Source: Eleginops maclovinus
Lineage: Eukaryota > Chordata > Actinopteri > Perciformes > Eleginopidae
Length of the DNA: 64,000 nucleotides
Direction: 5' to 3'
Assembly: GCF_036324505.1 (NCBI RefSeq)
Contig: NC_086371.1
Coordinates: 1,486,001 to 1,550,000 of the forward strand
The translations under genes were made by a program, and so were the position numbers. A model generated the notes under the pieces. It searched no databases. It was not told where the DNA came from and saw only the letters and a program-made list of their open reading frames with translations. Shown here in pieces: positions 1 through 8,188 of the stretch; position 1 is the stretch's first letter, and the number at the start of each line of letters is the position of its first letter.

Positions 1-360
1 CTTTCTCCTGAACCTCAGTGAGAAACATCCTGGGGTGAAGGTGGATTGATCAGGAGCTAGGAAAAGATGAGAGGAGGAGGGTACTGAGTCTGCTGTGAGG
101 GAACTACAGTTATCTGTAGAGAGGACTCCAATACCCACATGCAGATACTTCCCCCTGTACTCTTCTGCTGTCTGCTGCAGGCTTTACAGTGAAACGTATA
201 TATTCTGCAGAAGGCTGGAATTGGAATAACATAACGCTCCAGTGTTTCCTAAGCTAAAGGAAGCATTGAAGCTCCTTTCCTAACGCTATGGAATTCCCAA
301 TCCCCATCCAGAACCAGCAGCTGCGAGTCTAACAGTCTGGTATGTTTTATGTCCTTCCAG
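1..360 (+). other. g3bp1: g3bp1 intron, 3' part
   Basis: Non-coding sequence before the first visible g3bp1 exon. It ends in the acceptor TATGTCCTTCCAG-like tract with AG at 359-360. No tandem repeat or coding signal is visible in it. Confidence 0.7.
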
Positions 361-613
361 TTCAGAGCCGACAGCCCCCGGAGACGAAGAGGAGGCGGCA
401 GCAGCGAGTCCAGAACCCGAGCCGGAGGTGGAGAAGGAGGTCGAGGTGGCGGCGGCTGTGGAGCTGAAGCCGGACACGACGCTGGAGACGCAAACCGACA
501 CAAACACATCCGACGACCAGACAGAGAAAAGCCCCGCCGCCGCTGCCCCCCCCATCGCTGAACCCGTCGCCGCCCCCGCAGAACCAACGCCCGCCGCTCC
601 AGAAGAAAACAGG
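361..613 (+). CDS. g3bp1: g3bp1 exon: acidic low-complexity region
   Basis: First visible coding exon of Ras-GAP SH3-domain-binding protein 1, an RNA-binding protein that nucleates cytoplasmic stress granules. The first base completes a codon begun in the previous exon. The next 84 codons are rich in Glu, Ala and Pro (PGDEEEAAAASPEPEPEVEK, then KSPAAAAPPIAEPVAAPAEP), which matches the acidic disordered segment between the NTF2-like domain and the RRM in the family. An AG acceptor precedes it and the donor GT is at 614-615, leaving phase 0. In G3BP1 this acidic segment is known to restrain condensation by contacting the RGG tail. The assignment rests on position and composition, because disordered segments align poorly. 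The NTF2-like domain is upstream of the window. Confidence 0.85.
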
Positions 614-1047
614 GTAGGTCACATACTCCACGTCACCACCGCTAAGCTAAAGGAGGCTAATGTTGGGCTATAAAGGAACTACAGCACGGTCACATGACTT
701 CACGTCTCCACCGCTAAGCTAAAGGCGGCTAATGTTGGGCTATAAAGGAACTACAGCACGGTCACATGACTTCACGTCTCCACCGCTAAGCTAAAGGAGG
801 CTAATGTTGGGCTATAAAGGAACTACAGCACGGTCACATGACTTCACGTCTCCACCGCTAAGCTAAAGGCGGCTAATGTTGGGCTATAAAGGAACTACAG
901 CACGGTCACATGACTTCACGTCTCCACCGCTAAGCTAAAGGCGGCTAATGTTGGGCTATCGGACTGCAGATCTAAAGCAGGTGTTAGGATGTGTCTCCTC
1001 TGTTGTCCACAGGACTAAATGTCTCTCTCTTTGTCTCCCTGGAACAG
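614..1047 (+). other. g3bp1: g3bp1 intron carrying a 72-bp tandem array
   Basis: The intron begins GTAGGT and ends CTGGAACAG. Most of it (about 630-958) is five copies of a 72-bp repeat that recurs in two glra1 introns. The remaining 90 bases before the acceptor show nothing else. Confidence 0.85.
630..958 (+). repeat. 72-bp minisatellite array A, 5 copies
   Basis: Five head-to-tail copies of a unit containing CCGCTAAGCTAAAGG, CTAATGTTGGGCTATAAAGG and GGTCACATGACTTCACGT. The phase marker CCGCTAAGCTAAAGG recurs every 72 bp (near 638, 710, 782, 854 and 926). Copies differ by only a few substitutions. The reverse complement of the same unit forms arrays near 24.05-24.40 kb and 52.0-52.8 kb. Confidence 0.95.
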
Positions 1048-1143
1048 TTCTCCTGGGCCTCCGTCACCAGTAAGAACCTCCCCCCCAGTGGTGCCGTCCC
1101 AGTCTCGGGGATCCCTCACGTCGTCAAAGCCCCCACAGCACCG
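1048..1143 (+). CDS. g3bp1: g3bp1 exon: [15 protein letters not shown] linker
   Basis: A 96-nt, phase-0 exon of 32 codons beginning [20 protein letters not shown] and ending KAPTAP. This is the signature linker between the acidic region and the RRM of G3BP proteins. The GAVPVSGIP wording fits G3BP1 better than G3BP2. The acceptor AG is at 1046-1047 and the donor GTACGT starts at 1144. Confidence 0.95.
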
Positions 1144-1251
1144 GTACGTCTCCTAAAATATCACGTAGTAATCTCTCCGCCACATTTGAGAGGTTAATGT
1201 AGTAGAGGAGCTTCTCTTTGAGTCTCTGACAAAATGTGTGTTCTGTTTCAG

Positions 1252-1372
1252 GCCCGAGCGGAGGTGAAGTCAGAGACTCAGACAGCAGCAACGAGACCAC
1301 AGAGAGACCAGAGGCCCAACAGAGAACAGAGACCAGGAGGACCCCCACCTGTACACAGAGGACCCAGACCAG
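1252..1372 (+). CDS. g3bp1: g3bp1 exon: Arg/Gln/Pro-rich linker
   Basis: A 121-nt exon encoding a basic, Gln/Arg/Pro-rich linker (ARAEVKSETQTAATRPQRDQ, then PGGPPPVHRGPRP). It matches the low-complexity segment just before the RRM, where the family has a conserved RGPRP motif. The acceptor is TTTCAG and the donor GTACAC starts at 1373. The exon leaves one base for a split Val codon. Confidence 0.92.
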
Positions 1373-1462
1373 GTACACACACACTTCATTAACAATGTGT
1401 AGTGTAAATGTGTGTAGTTATTCTATATCTTCTCATACTTTGTACCTCCATTCTGGTTTCAG

Positions 1463-1588
1463 TTCGGGAAGGAGAGCAGGGAGAGACGGAGAGTCGCCGG
1501 GTGGTCCGGTACCCCGACGCCCAGCAGCTGTTTGTGGGGAACGTCCCTCACGACGTGGACAAGACGGAGCTGAAGGAGTTCTTTGAGC
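1463..1588 (+). CDS. g3bp1: g3bp1 exon: N-terminal half of RRM
   Basis: Encodes [20 protein letters not shown] followed by [28 protein letters not shown] is the RNP2 motif (beta-1) and DKTELKEFF is helix alpha-1 of the RRM. The preceding acceptor is GGTTTCAG and the donor GTAAGT at 1589 is near consensus. The last base begins a Gln codon completed in the next exon (FFE-Q-YG). Confidence 0.97.
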
Positions 1589-1676
1589 GTAAGTCGGATA
1601 TCAAGACGCTCGAATAAAACACATTTAATGTTGTTAAGGTGTTTTAATTAAGATGTCCCCCCCCCTCCGTCTACAG

Positions 1677-1786
1677 AATACGGTACAGTCCTGGAGCTGA
1701 GGATCAACAGCGGAGGGAAGCTCCCAAACTTTGGTTTCGTGGTGTTCGACGACTCTGAGCCCGTGCAGAAGATCCTCAGCAACCGG
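1677..1786 (+). CDS. g3bp1: g3bp1 exon: C-terminal half of RRM
   Basis: A 110-nt exon encoding [20 protein letters not shown] and then [26 protein letters not shown] is the RNP1 motif (beta-3), including the aromatic residues that stack on RNA bases. The INSGGKLPN and LSNR wording identifies the G3BP1 paralogue: G3BP2 has a longer loop here and a different residue run before PIMFRG. The exon starts after CTACAG and ends phase 0 before GTGAGG at 1787. Confidence 0.97.
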
Positions 1787-2740
1787 GTGAGGAAACTCAC
1801 CCAGCCTCTCCTCTGACGCTGCGTGACTCATTGTTAGACCTCTTAGTGAAACGCCCAGCGCTGCTCTGTGCAGACTGCTTGGTAATCGTTGTGCTCCTCT
1901 GTTTTTATATTGAGTTTAAAACTGACTTCACCGATGGGACTGTGGAGGATGTTAGGAGAAAGGAAACTTAATTTTTTATACAAAGGCTGCAACTTTCCAC
2001 CATCCAAGCATTTGACTAATAACATAAGCTGTGATAAACGGGCAGAGGGAAATGCATCTGTTATCAAATCAGAATCGTTAGTTTTTCTCAGCGGAGCAGA
2101 GTGATTATTTTACTGTTTGATTAAATATATTATAGAGGCTGCTGAGAAGCACAGTTCATCCTGTCTGACTGTTTAAGTGAAGACCCGATGTTGTCAGGGC
2201 TCACACACACTGTTTTATGAACATATTTCACCTGCTGAATTAAAACGTCAGACTTTAGAAACAAGCGACGATTTGGGAAAAATTTGAACGTTTTTTTGTT
2301 TGATTTTTGTTCAGAAATTGTTTTGAGAAAGACGTTCTTGGAAATTTAAGGTTGAAATATGAAAATAGGTTAGATTTTTGGGGGAAAATGTAGATTCTTA
2401 TAGATCTAATTTGAAACACTGGACAGAAATGTTCAAAATGAGTCGAGCGGGCCACATGAAGTAAATGAAGATCCCATGAAGCAGATTCAGACAGTAGGCG
2501 TATAGATTCACTCTCAAAGTATCAGCCAGCAGAACAGAACAGCTGACAGGAGAGAAACCTCTGATCCACTCTGGATTATGAGAAGTAGTCTGGTTTTTTG
2601 GGGGGGAGGAGATTAAGAACTCGCCTTCAAGAACGATATTCTTTTAAATGTTGAGTAAATGAAATGAGAGGATGTTCTGTCTGTTCCACCATCAGAATAA
2701 TCGACGTGGTTTTAACCTTTTATTTTTGTCTCTTCCGCAG
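1787..2740 (+). other. g3bp1: last g3bp1 intron
   Basis: A 954-bp intron from GTGAGG to TCTTCCGCAG. The middle (about 2255-2455) is AT-rich with loosely repeated GAAAT-type words. I see no coding signal, structured repeat or mobile element. Confidence 0.85.
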
Positions 2741-3001
2741 CCCATAATGTTCCGAGGCAGCGTGCGGCTGAACGTGGAGGAGAAGAAAACCCGATCGGCT
2801 CGGGAGGGCGACCGGCGGGACGTCAGGCCCCGCGGCCCAGGGGGTCCCGGCGGCCCCAGGGAGCGAATCGGAGGCGGCGGCGGTGGAGGAGGAGGTCCCC
2901 GAGGCCCCCCCACCCGCGGCGGCATGGCACAGAAACCCAGCTTCGGCTCCGGGCGGGGCGCCGGGCCCAGCGAGGGTCGCTACCCCACCCAACGTCAATG
3001 A
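2741..3001 (+). CDS. g3bp1: g3bp1 terminal coding exon: end of RRM and RGG box
   Basis: Encodes 86 residues and a TGA stop at 2999-3001. It begins [20 protein letters not shown] (beta-4 end of the RRM) and continues into an Arg/Gly-rich tail ([17 protein letters not shown], a run of nine glycines, [20 protein letters not shown]). It ends [14 protein letters not shown]. The RGG box contributes to RNA binding and condensation and is a known target of arginine methylation. The final [10 protein letters not shown] extends past the usual mammalian G3BP1 ending and recalls the G3BP2 tail. The exon is GC-rich compared with its surroundings. Confidence 0.97.
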   Translation, partial: PIMFRGSVRLNVEEKKTRSAREGDRRDVRPRGPGGPGGPRERIGGGGGGGGGPRGPPTRGGMAQKPSFGSGRGAGPSEGRYPTQRQ

Positions 3002-3121
3002 GGGCCCCCCCAAACCTGAGTTAGATTACTGTCTGGATTCAACTGAGCAGCAGGAAGCAATTGGACTGAAAGCTAAAATATAACTTTACATCGTAGGAGC
3101 AAAACGTAGTCATTTTAGGGT

Positions 3122-3122
<1 letters not shown>

Positions 3123-3167
<45 letters not shown>
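3123..3167 (+). repeat. (CA)n microsatellite in g3bp1 3' UTR
   Basis: 45 bp of uninterrupted CA, about 120 bp after the g3bp1 stop codon. Confidence 0.97.
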
Positions 3168-3169
<2 letters not shown>

Positions 3170-3452
3170 CGGTTCTTCCTCCTGAGTGTGAAGGGGTTTC
3201 TGAGTAACTGATCAGGTTTGGTTGAGAGCTCTCCACATCTGTCCCCCCTGAAGACAGCTTCCTCACCCTCCTCTTCCTCTTTCTCACCCGCTGCTCTTTG
3301 TTTCCCGCTGAGGAATCCAGAATGTCACCCCCCCTCTTCCTCCTCTTCTTTTTGTACCCCTCTCTCCTCCTCCTCCTCCTCCTCCACCAACACATGTATT
3401 ATCTGGACTTTTTTTTGTCTTTTTTTTGTTTTTCATTGCTGAACTTGAATTT

Positions 3453-3458
3453 ATTAAA
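3453..3458 (+). terminator. g3bp1: candidate proximal poly(A) signal ATTAAA
   Basis: ATTAAA occurs about 450 bp after the g3bp1 stop. The downstream sequence is A-rich rather than GT-rich, so this is the weaker of the two candidates. Confidence 0.3.
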
Positions 3459-3833
3459 GAAACAAACACGCAAACACACGAGAAAAAGGGTAAATACTAC
3501 TTGAATTGGGGATTAAAAAACCCAGAGGTTAGGTTTTTTTCGCGTTCTCTCTCCCTGTTTCTTAAAGGAACGTGTACTTTACTGCTTGGGCAATCCTGTG
3601 TATTGCTGCCACCGTTGTACCTGGCGATGGATCTGTCTTATCTTTTTATTCTATCAGGTCAAGAGCTGAACTGTCGTGGTTTTTATTTGAGTAATGTTGG
3701 CTTGTAACATGTGGACGCATCCGAGCGCCGAGCATGTTTCAAATCATGTATCAAATCCTGTCAGGCTTCTTTACCGATGCACTTCATTCGTCATCACGTT
3801 TAAAACGAGCTCACCTGCCGATGAGAGAACTAA

Positions 3834-3839
3834 ATTAAA
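3834..3839 (+). terminator. g3bp1: candidate distal poly(A) signal of g3bp1
   Basis: ATTAAA is followed within 30-60 bp by a GT/T-rich stretch (CTGTGGTCCGTTTCATGATG), the usual arrangement for cleavage and polyadenylation. It implies a 3' UTR of about 0.85 kb. Confidence 0.5.
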
Positions 3840-3894
3840 AGTGATTTACTGTTTTAAACCTGTGGTCCGTTTCATGATGTGTTCACTGTCTGCT

Positions 3895-3990
3895 CCGAGA
3901 ATCAGAATCCCTTTATTCGCCCCACAGAGGGGAACATTTGATACAGCTGGTAAAAGAGCAAAACATGGCTTGGTATGAATGAGGCATGCG
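3895..3990 (-). mobile_element. retroposon 3'-end fragment (fish LINE/SINE tail type)
   Basis: Read on the - strand it contains CCCCTCTGTGGGGCGAATAA and AGGGATTCTGATTCT. This resembles the common 3' tail of fish non-LTR retroposons. A related tail lies on the opposite strand near 43.99-44.08 kb. The family was not resolved. Confidence 0.5.
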
Positions 3991-5282
3991 CACATATTAA
4001 AGTAGACCTAACAAAATACACATCAGCTCTGGAAATATAGCAGCCAGTTGTAAAGCTGGCAATGCTTTGACTTGGTGAAAGAATCAGCTGATTTTAGTAA
4101 GAGTGGGAATAAAACTCAATCTGGTTTTTGGCTTTACACATTAAGCTTTACAGTAATCAGAAAGTGCATGGGTTTCTAAAAAGTAGCTCCAAGTCGGAAT
4201 TTAGAGAAAATCGAAATTTGGAAAAATAACTGAAGTTTTGATAAAAGTTAAAATGTGGACATTTTGAAAAAGATCAACATTTGGTAAAAACAGTCAGCAA
4301 CTGGGAAAATAAGTGAGAATTCTTAATTTACCAAAAAACAAATCCACATTTTGAGGAAACTGTTTTTATTTAGTAAATGTTGGAATTGAAGATCAACATT
4401 TGGTAAAGGCACAATCTGATTTTTTTAATTTAGTTTAACGTTTTTGGGGAAATGTGTATTTTGATGAAATTGTCAGAACATTGAGATTATAAAAATGAGT
4501 CAAAAGTTTGAAAAGTCCAAATTTTGGGGGGAAAAGTCAGAATCTTACTGTCTGAATTGTAGAGTAGCATACAGTGGAAATACAAGTAAAGAGAGTTCCT
4601 CATAAGTGCACTTACTTACAGTACTCGTGTAAATCTACTCAGCTACTTTCCACCCTGGTATTCAGCAGCTGTTCTCTAACTGATGCTGACCTTTGACCTC
4701 GACCTGCAGAAAAGAGACTGACCCTCCCTGGAGAATCGATGCATTACCAGAAGAGTCAAACTTCTTCAGTAAATCTCAGAGGAAGCTGAAATGTGAGGGT
4801 GAGGTCGCCCTGCGTTCAGGAGCAGAAGTCCTTTTACTCATCAGACATGACTCACACCTGTCCTGCGATGAGGTCATGCTGCTTCTGTCATGCGTGTAAG
4901 TGCAGGAAAACCCCACATGAGTTATTCTGCAAAGAGCCTTCAGAAAGAAACAGGATGCTTTATTTCATTTTGCTTTTTGAAGAGGATTTGAAGCAGCAGC
5001 TAGAAATCCAGGCAGTGTTTTGTTTTTATATTCAATATCTTGTATTTGACCAACCTGCAGCTCCTAATCTCTGTGTCTGTCTGCTGTTTGATCTGAGGCG
5101 GTGTGCAGCGGGTGTACCTGAGCGCTTTCATATATAAAGAGTTATTTGATTCAGTGTCATACAGATAACGAAGTATCGATTCCCTGTGATTGAAGCGAGC
5201 CGCCTTTTTCATTTCTTATTAACTGAACTCTGAGTTCATTTAAGGTCTGTAGTGATGTCTGATATCAGCTCTCACATCAAGC

Positions 5283-5284
<2 letters not shown>
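3991..5284. other. intergenic, no gene seen
   Basis: AT-rich DNA downstream of g3bp1. From about 4180 to 4560 it holds degenerate purine-rich words (GTCAGAATT, GGAAAA, ACATTTTGA) like the fish GTCAGAATTCTGAG simple repeat seen again near 49.85 and 57.98 kb. From 4600 to 4660 there is a short piece like the common fish repeat ending ACTCAGCTACTTTCCACCCT. Confidence 0.6.

Positions 5285-5368
<84 letters not shown>
5285..5368 (+). repeat. (GT)n microsatellite
   Basis: 84 bp of uninterrupted GT. Confidence 0.97.
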
Positions 5369-5369
<1 letters not shown>

Positions 5370-5908
5370 AGCATGTCTCAGGATTTAATTTCCTCTCCGC
5401 TGACTTCTGTTGAACTCATGATGAACTGAAGCGAGTGTGTGGAGCCTGGAGCTTTCTGAAGGTGTGTGTGTGTGTGTGTGTGGAGTACACTTCATGTGAG
5501 AGCTCACAAACATAAATACTGTATCTATTAATAAACACACACAACAGTTTCAGAGCTGTATTAAAGACACACGGCTCGTTATCTGGATCCTGAAACCCAA
5601 CGAGGATCCAGATTACAGATTTATGGAACCAGATATCTTTGTCGTGGAAAGATTAAAATGCACTGTGAGTTTATTTTAAGGCACTGCCATCAGTTTTCTG
5701 CCAGAAGAAGACTCCATGTGGACACTGGTCCCTCACCGGCCTCATTAATGCTGTGGGGTTTGAACCGGTGACCTCTGAGTCTCTGTGGCCGTGCTGTGTG
5801 ATGGATCAGTATGCAGGGAGAGGGCCGCCCTCCTGCTGTGAACACACACACTCTATCAGTGTTTGTGGCTTCCAGCATGTTCTGGTCCAGCTGGCAGCAA
5901 GACCCGTG

Positions 5909-5945
<37 letters not shown>

Positions 5946-6001
5946 GTACGGTACTGATGCCATTCCCTACTTACTAACCTTATCACATCAAGCACAGATC
6001 T
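5369..6001. other. intergenic, no gene seen
   Basis: Contains a short GT run at about 5463-5481, an 11-bp inverted repeat (ATCTGGATCCT at 5581-5591 with its complement at 5603-5613) and a 27-bp CA run ending near 5938. No coding evidence. Confidence 0.6.
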
Positions 6002-7950
6002 GGATTAATGATGGTAAATATAATCTCCCTTAAATCAGACTGTAGTTCACCTGCAGTAAATCCAGCAGCTACCCTGCAGTATACAAAGCCATTCAAACTA
6101 GCTGCACCTTTACCAGCTCTGAGAACACTTTAATGATCAATCATTATAAAACATATCAGAGATATTATTCTGAAATGGACCAATCAGACAATGACTACTT
6201 TTACTGTCGCTACTTTAAGTACATTTAGAGGAGAGTACTTTCTACTTTCACTGGAGGAACATTTAGAATACTTTCACTGTGACAGAGTATTCCTACACTC
6301 TGGAACTTCTACTTTACTCAAGAACAAGACCTGAGTACTTCTACTTTACTCAAGAACAAGATCTGAGTACTTCTACTTTACTCAAGAACAAGACCTGAGT
6401 ACTTCTACTTTACTCAAGTACAAGATCTGAGTACTTCTACTTTAATCAAGTACAAGACCTGAGTACTTCTACTTTACTCAAGTACAAGACCTGAGTACTT
6501 CTACTTTACTCAAGTACAAGACCTGAGTACTTCTACTTTACTCAAGTACAAGACCTGAGTACTTCTACTTTACTCAAGTACAAGATCTGAGTACTTCTAC
6601 TTTACTCAAGTACAAGATCTGAGTACTTCTACTTTACTCAAGTACAAGATCTGAGTACTTCTACTTTACTCAAGTACAAGACCTGAGTACTTCTACTTTA
6701 CTCAAGAACAAGACCTGAGTACTTCTACTTTACTCAAGTACAAGACCTGAGTACTTCTACTTTACTCAAGTACAAGACCTGAGTACTTCTACTTTACTCA
6801 AGTACAAGATCTGAGTACTTCTACTTTACTCAAGTACAAGATCTGAGTACTTCTACTTTACTCAAGTACAAGATCTGAGTACTTCTACTTTACTCAAGTA
6901 CAAGACCTGAGTACTTCTACTTTACTCAAGAACAAGACCTGAGTACTTCTACTTTACTCAAGTACAAGATCTGAGTACTTCTACTTTACTCAAGTACAAG
7001 ATCTGAGTACTTCTACTTTACTCAAGTACAAGATCTGAGTACTTCTACTTTACTCAAGTACAAGACCTGAGTACTTCTACTTTACTCAAGTACAAGACCT
7101 GAGTACTTCTACTTTACTCAAGTACAAGATCTGAGTACTTCTACTTTACTCAAGTACAAGACCTGAGTACTTCTACTTTGCTCAAGTACAAGACCTGAGT
7201 ACTTCTACTTTACTCAAGTACAAGATCTGAGTACTTCTACTTTACTCAAGTACAAAACCTGAGTACTTCTACTTTACTCAAGTACAAGACCTGAGTACTT
7301 CTACTTTACTCAAGTACAAGACCTGAGTACTTCTACTTTGCTCAAGTACAAGACCTGAGTACTTGTACTTTACTCAAGTACAAGATCTGAGTACTTCTAC
7401 TTTACTCAAGTACAAGACCTGAGTACTTCTACTTTACTCAAGTACAAGACCTGAGTACTTCTACTTTACTCAAGTACAAGATCTGAGTACTTCTACTTTA
7501 CTCAAGTACAAGATCTGAGTACTTCTACTTTACTCAAGTACCAGATCTGAGTACTTCTACTTTACTCAAGTACAAGATCTGAGTACTTCTACTTTACTCA
7601 AGTACCAGATCTGAGTACTTCTACTTTACTCAAGTACAAGATCTGAGTACTTCTACTTTACTCAAGTACCAGATCTGAGTACTTCTACTTTACTCAAGTA
7701 CAAGATCTGAGTACTTCTACTTTACTCAAGTACAAGATCTGAGTACTTCTACTTTTACTCAAGTACAAGATCTGAGTACTTCTACTTTACTCAAGTACAA
7801 GATCTGAGTACTTCTACTTTACTCAAGAACAAGATCTGTGTACTTCTACTTGTACTCAACAAGCTCTGAGTACTTCTACTTTACTCAAGTACAAGATCTG
7901 TGTACTTCTACTTTTACTCAACAAGCTCTGAGTACTTCTACTTTTACTCT
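6002..7950 (+). mobile_element. dispersed element with internal 32-bp minisatellite, copy 1
   Basis: A unique part (6002 to about 6303) is followed by about 51 units of a 32-bp repeat (GTACTTCTACTTTACTCAAG plus TACAAGATCTGA). Both parts recur in reverse orientation at 39,650-41,019, and homology starts abruptly at GGATTAATGATGG. The paired occurrence of leader plus array identifies a mobile or duplicated unit rather than a local expansion. No transposase is present. I infer a non-autonomous DNA element of teleost type, class unknown. Confidence 0.75.
6304..7950 (+). repeat. 32-bp minisatellite, about 51 copies
   Basis: Tandem GAGTACTTCTACTTTACTCA plus AGTACAAGATCT units with C/T variation (GACCT or GATCT) and a few single-base indels towards the right end. 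Each unit contains GTACTT...AAGTAC inverted halves. Confidence 0.97.
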
Positions 7951-8182
7951 CAAAAGTATGCAAGTCTCCCTGGAGGTAGTGAACCTGCAGCAGCTGAAGC
8001 GATGCATAGCAGCAGTGAGTCTCTTCTGCAGCGGTGGAGGTGACGGCAGGACAGAGACTCAGGAAATGATTCAGTGAGAGAACGTGTGGACAACATATGA
8101 ACCGTCCGGATCGCACAGCTGTGAAGAAAGGCCGCTGAAACTCAGAGGGATGTCAGTCAATAACGACACCCCCCAGGAAGGA
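7951..8182. other. intergenic, no gene seen
   Basis: Short unique stretch between the 32-bp array and the candidate glra1 poly(A) site. Nothing recognisable. Confidence 0.5.
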
Positions 8183-8188
8183 TTTATT
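8183..8188 (-). terminator. glra1: candidate distal poly(A) signal of glra1
   Basis: AATAAA on the - strand is followed downstream by the GT-rich TGGGGGGTGTCGTTATTG. If used, it would give glra1 a 3' UTR of about 4.9 kb. A nearer AATAAA (minus strand of 12542-12547) would give about 0.56 kb. RNA evidence is needed to choose. Confidence 0.35.

Larger units (their letters stand above)
3002..3860 (+). other. g3bp1: g3bp1 3' UTR (probable)
   Basis: Non-coding sequence after the stop codon. It holds a CA microsatellite (3123-3167) and a pyrimidine-rich stretch at about 3240-3395. It ends near the candidate poly(A) signal at 3834. The end is inferred from that signal and from the fish retroposon fragment that starts near 3895. 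Confidence 0.6.

Noticed and set aside
1236..1586. 116-codon + frame overlapping g3bp1 exons
   Set aside because: It is a different frame from the spliced g3bp1 reading frame and crosses an intron.
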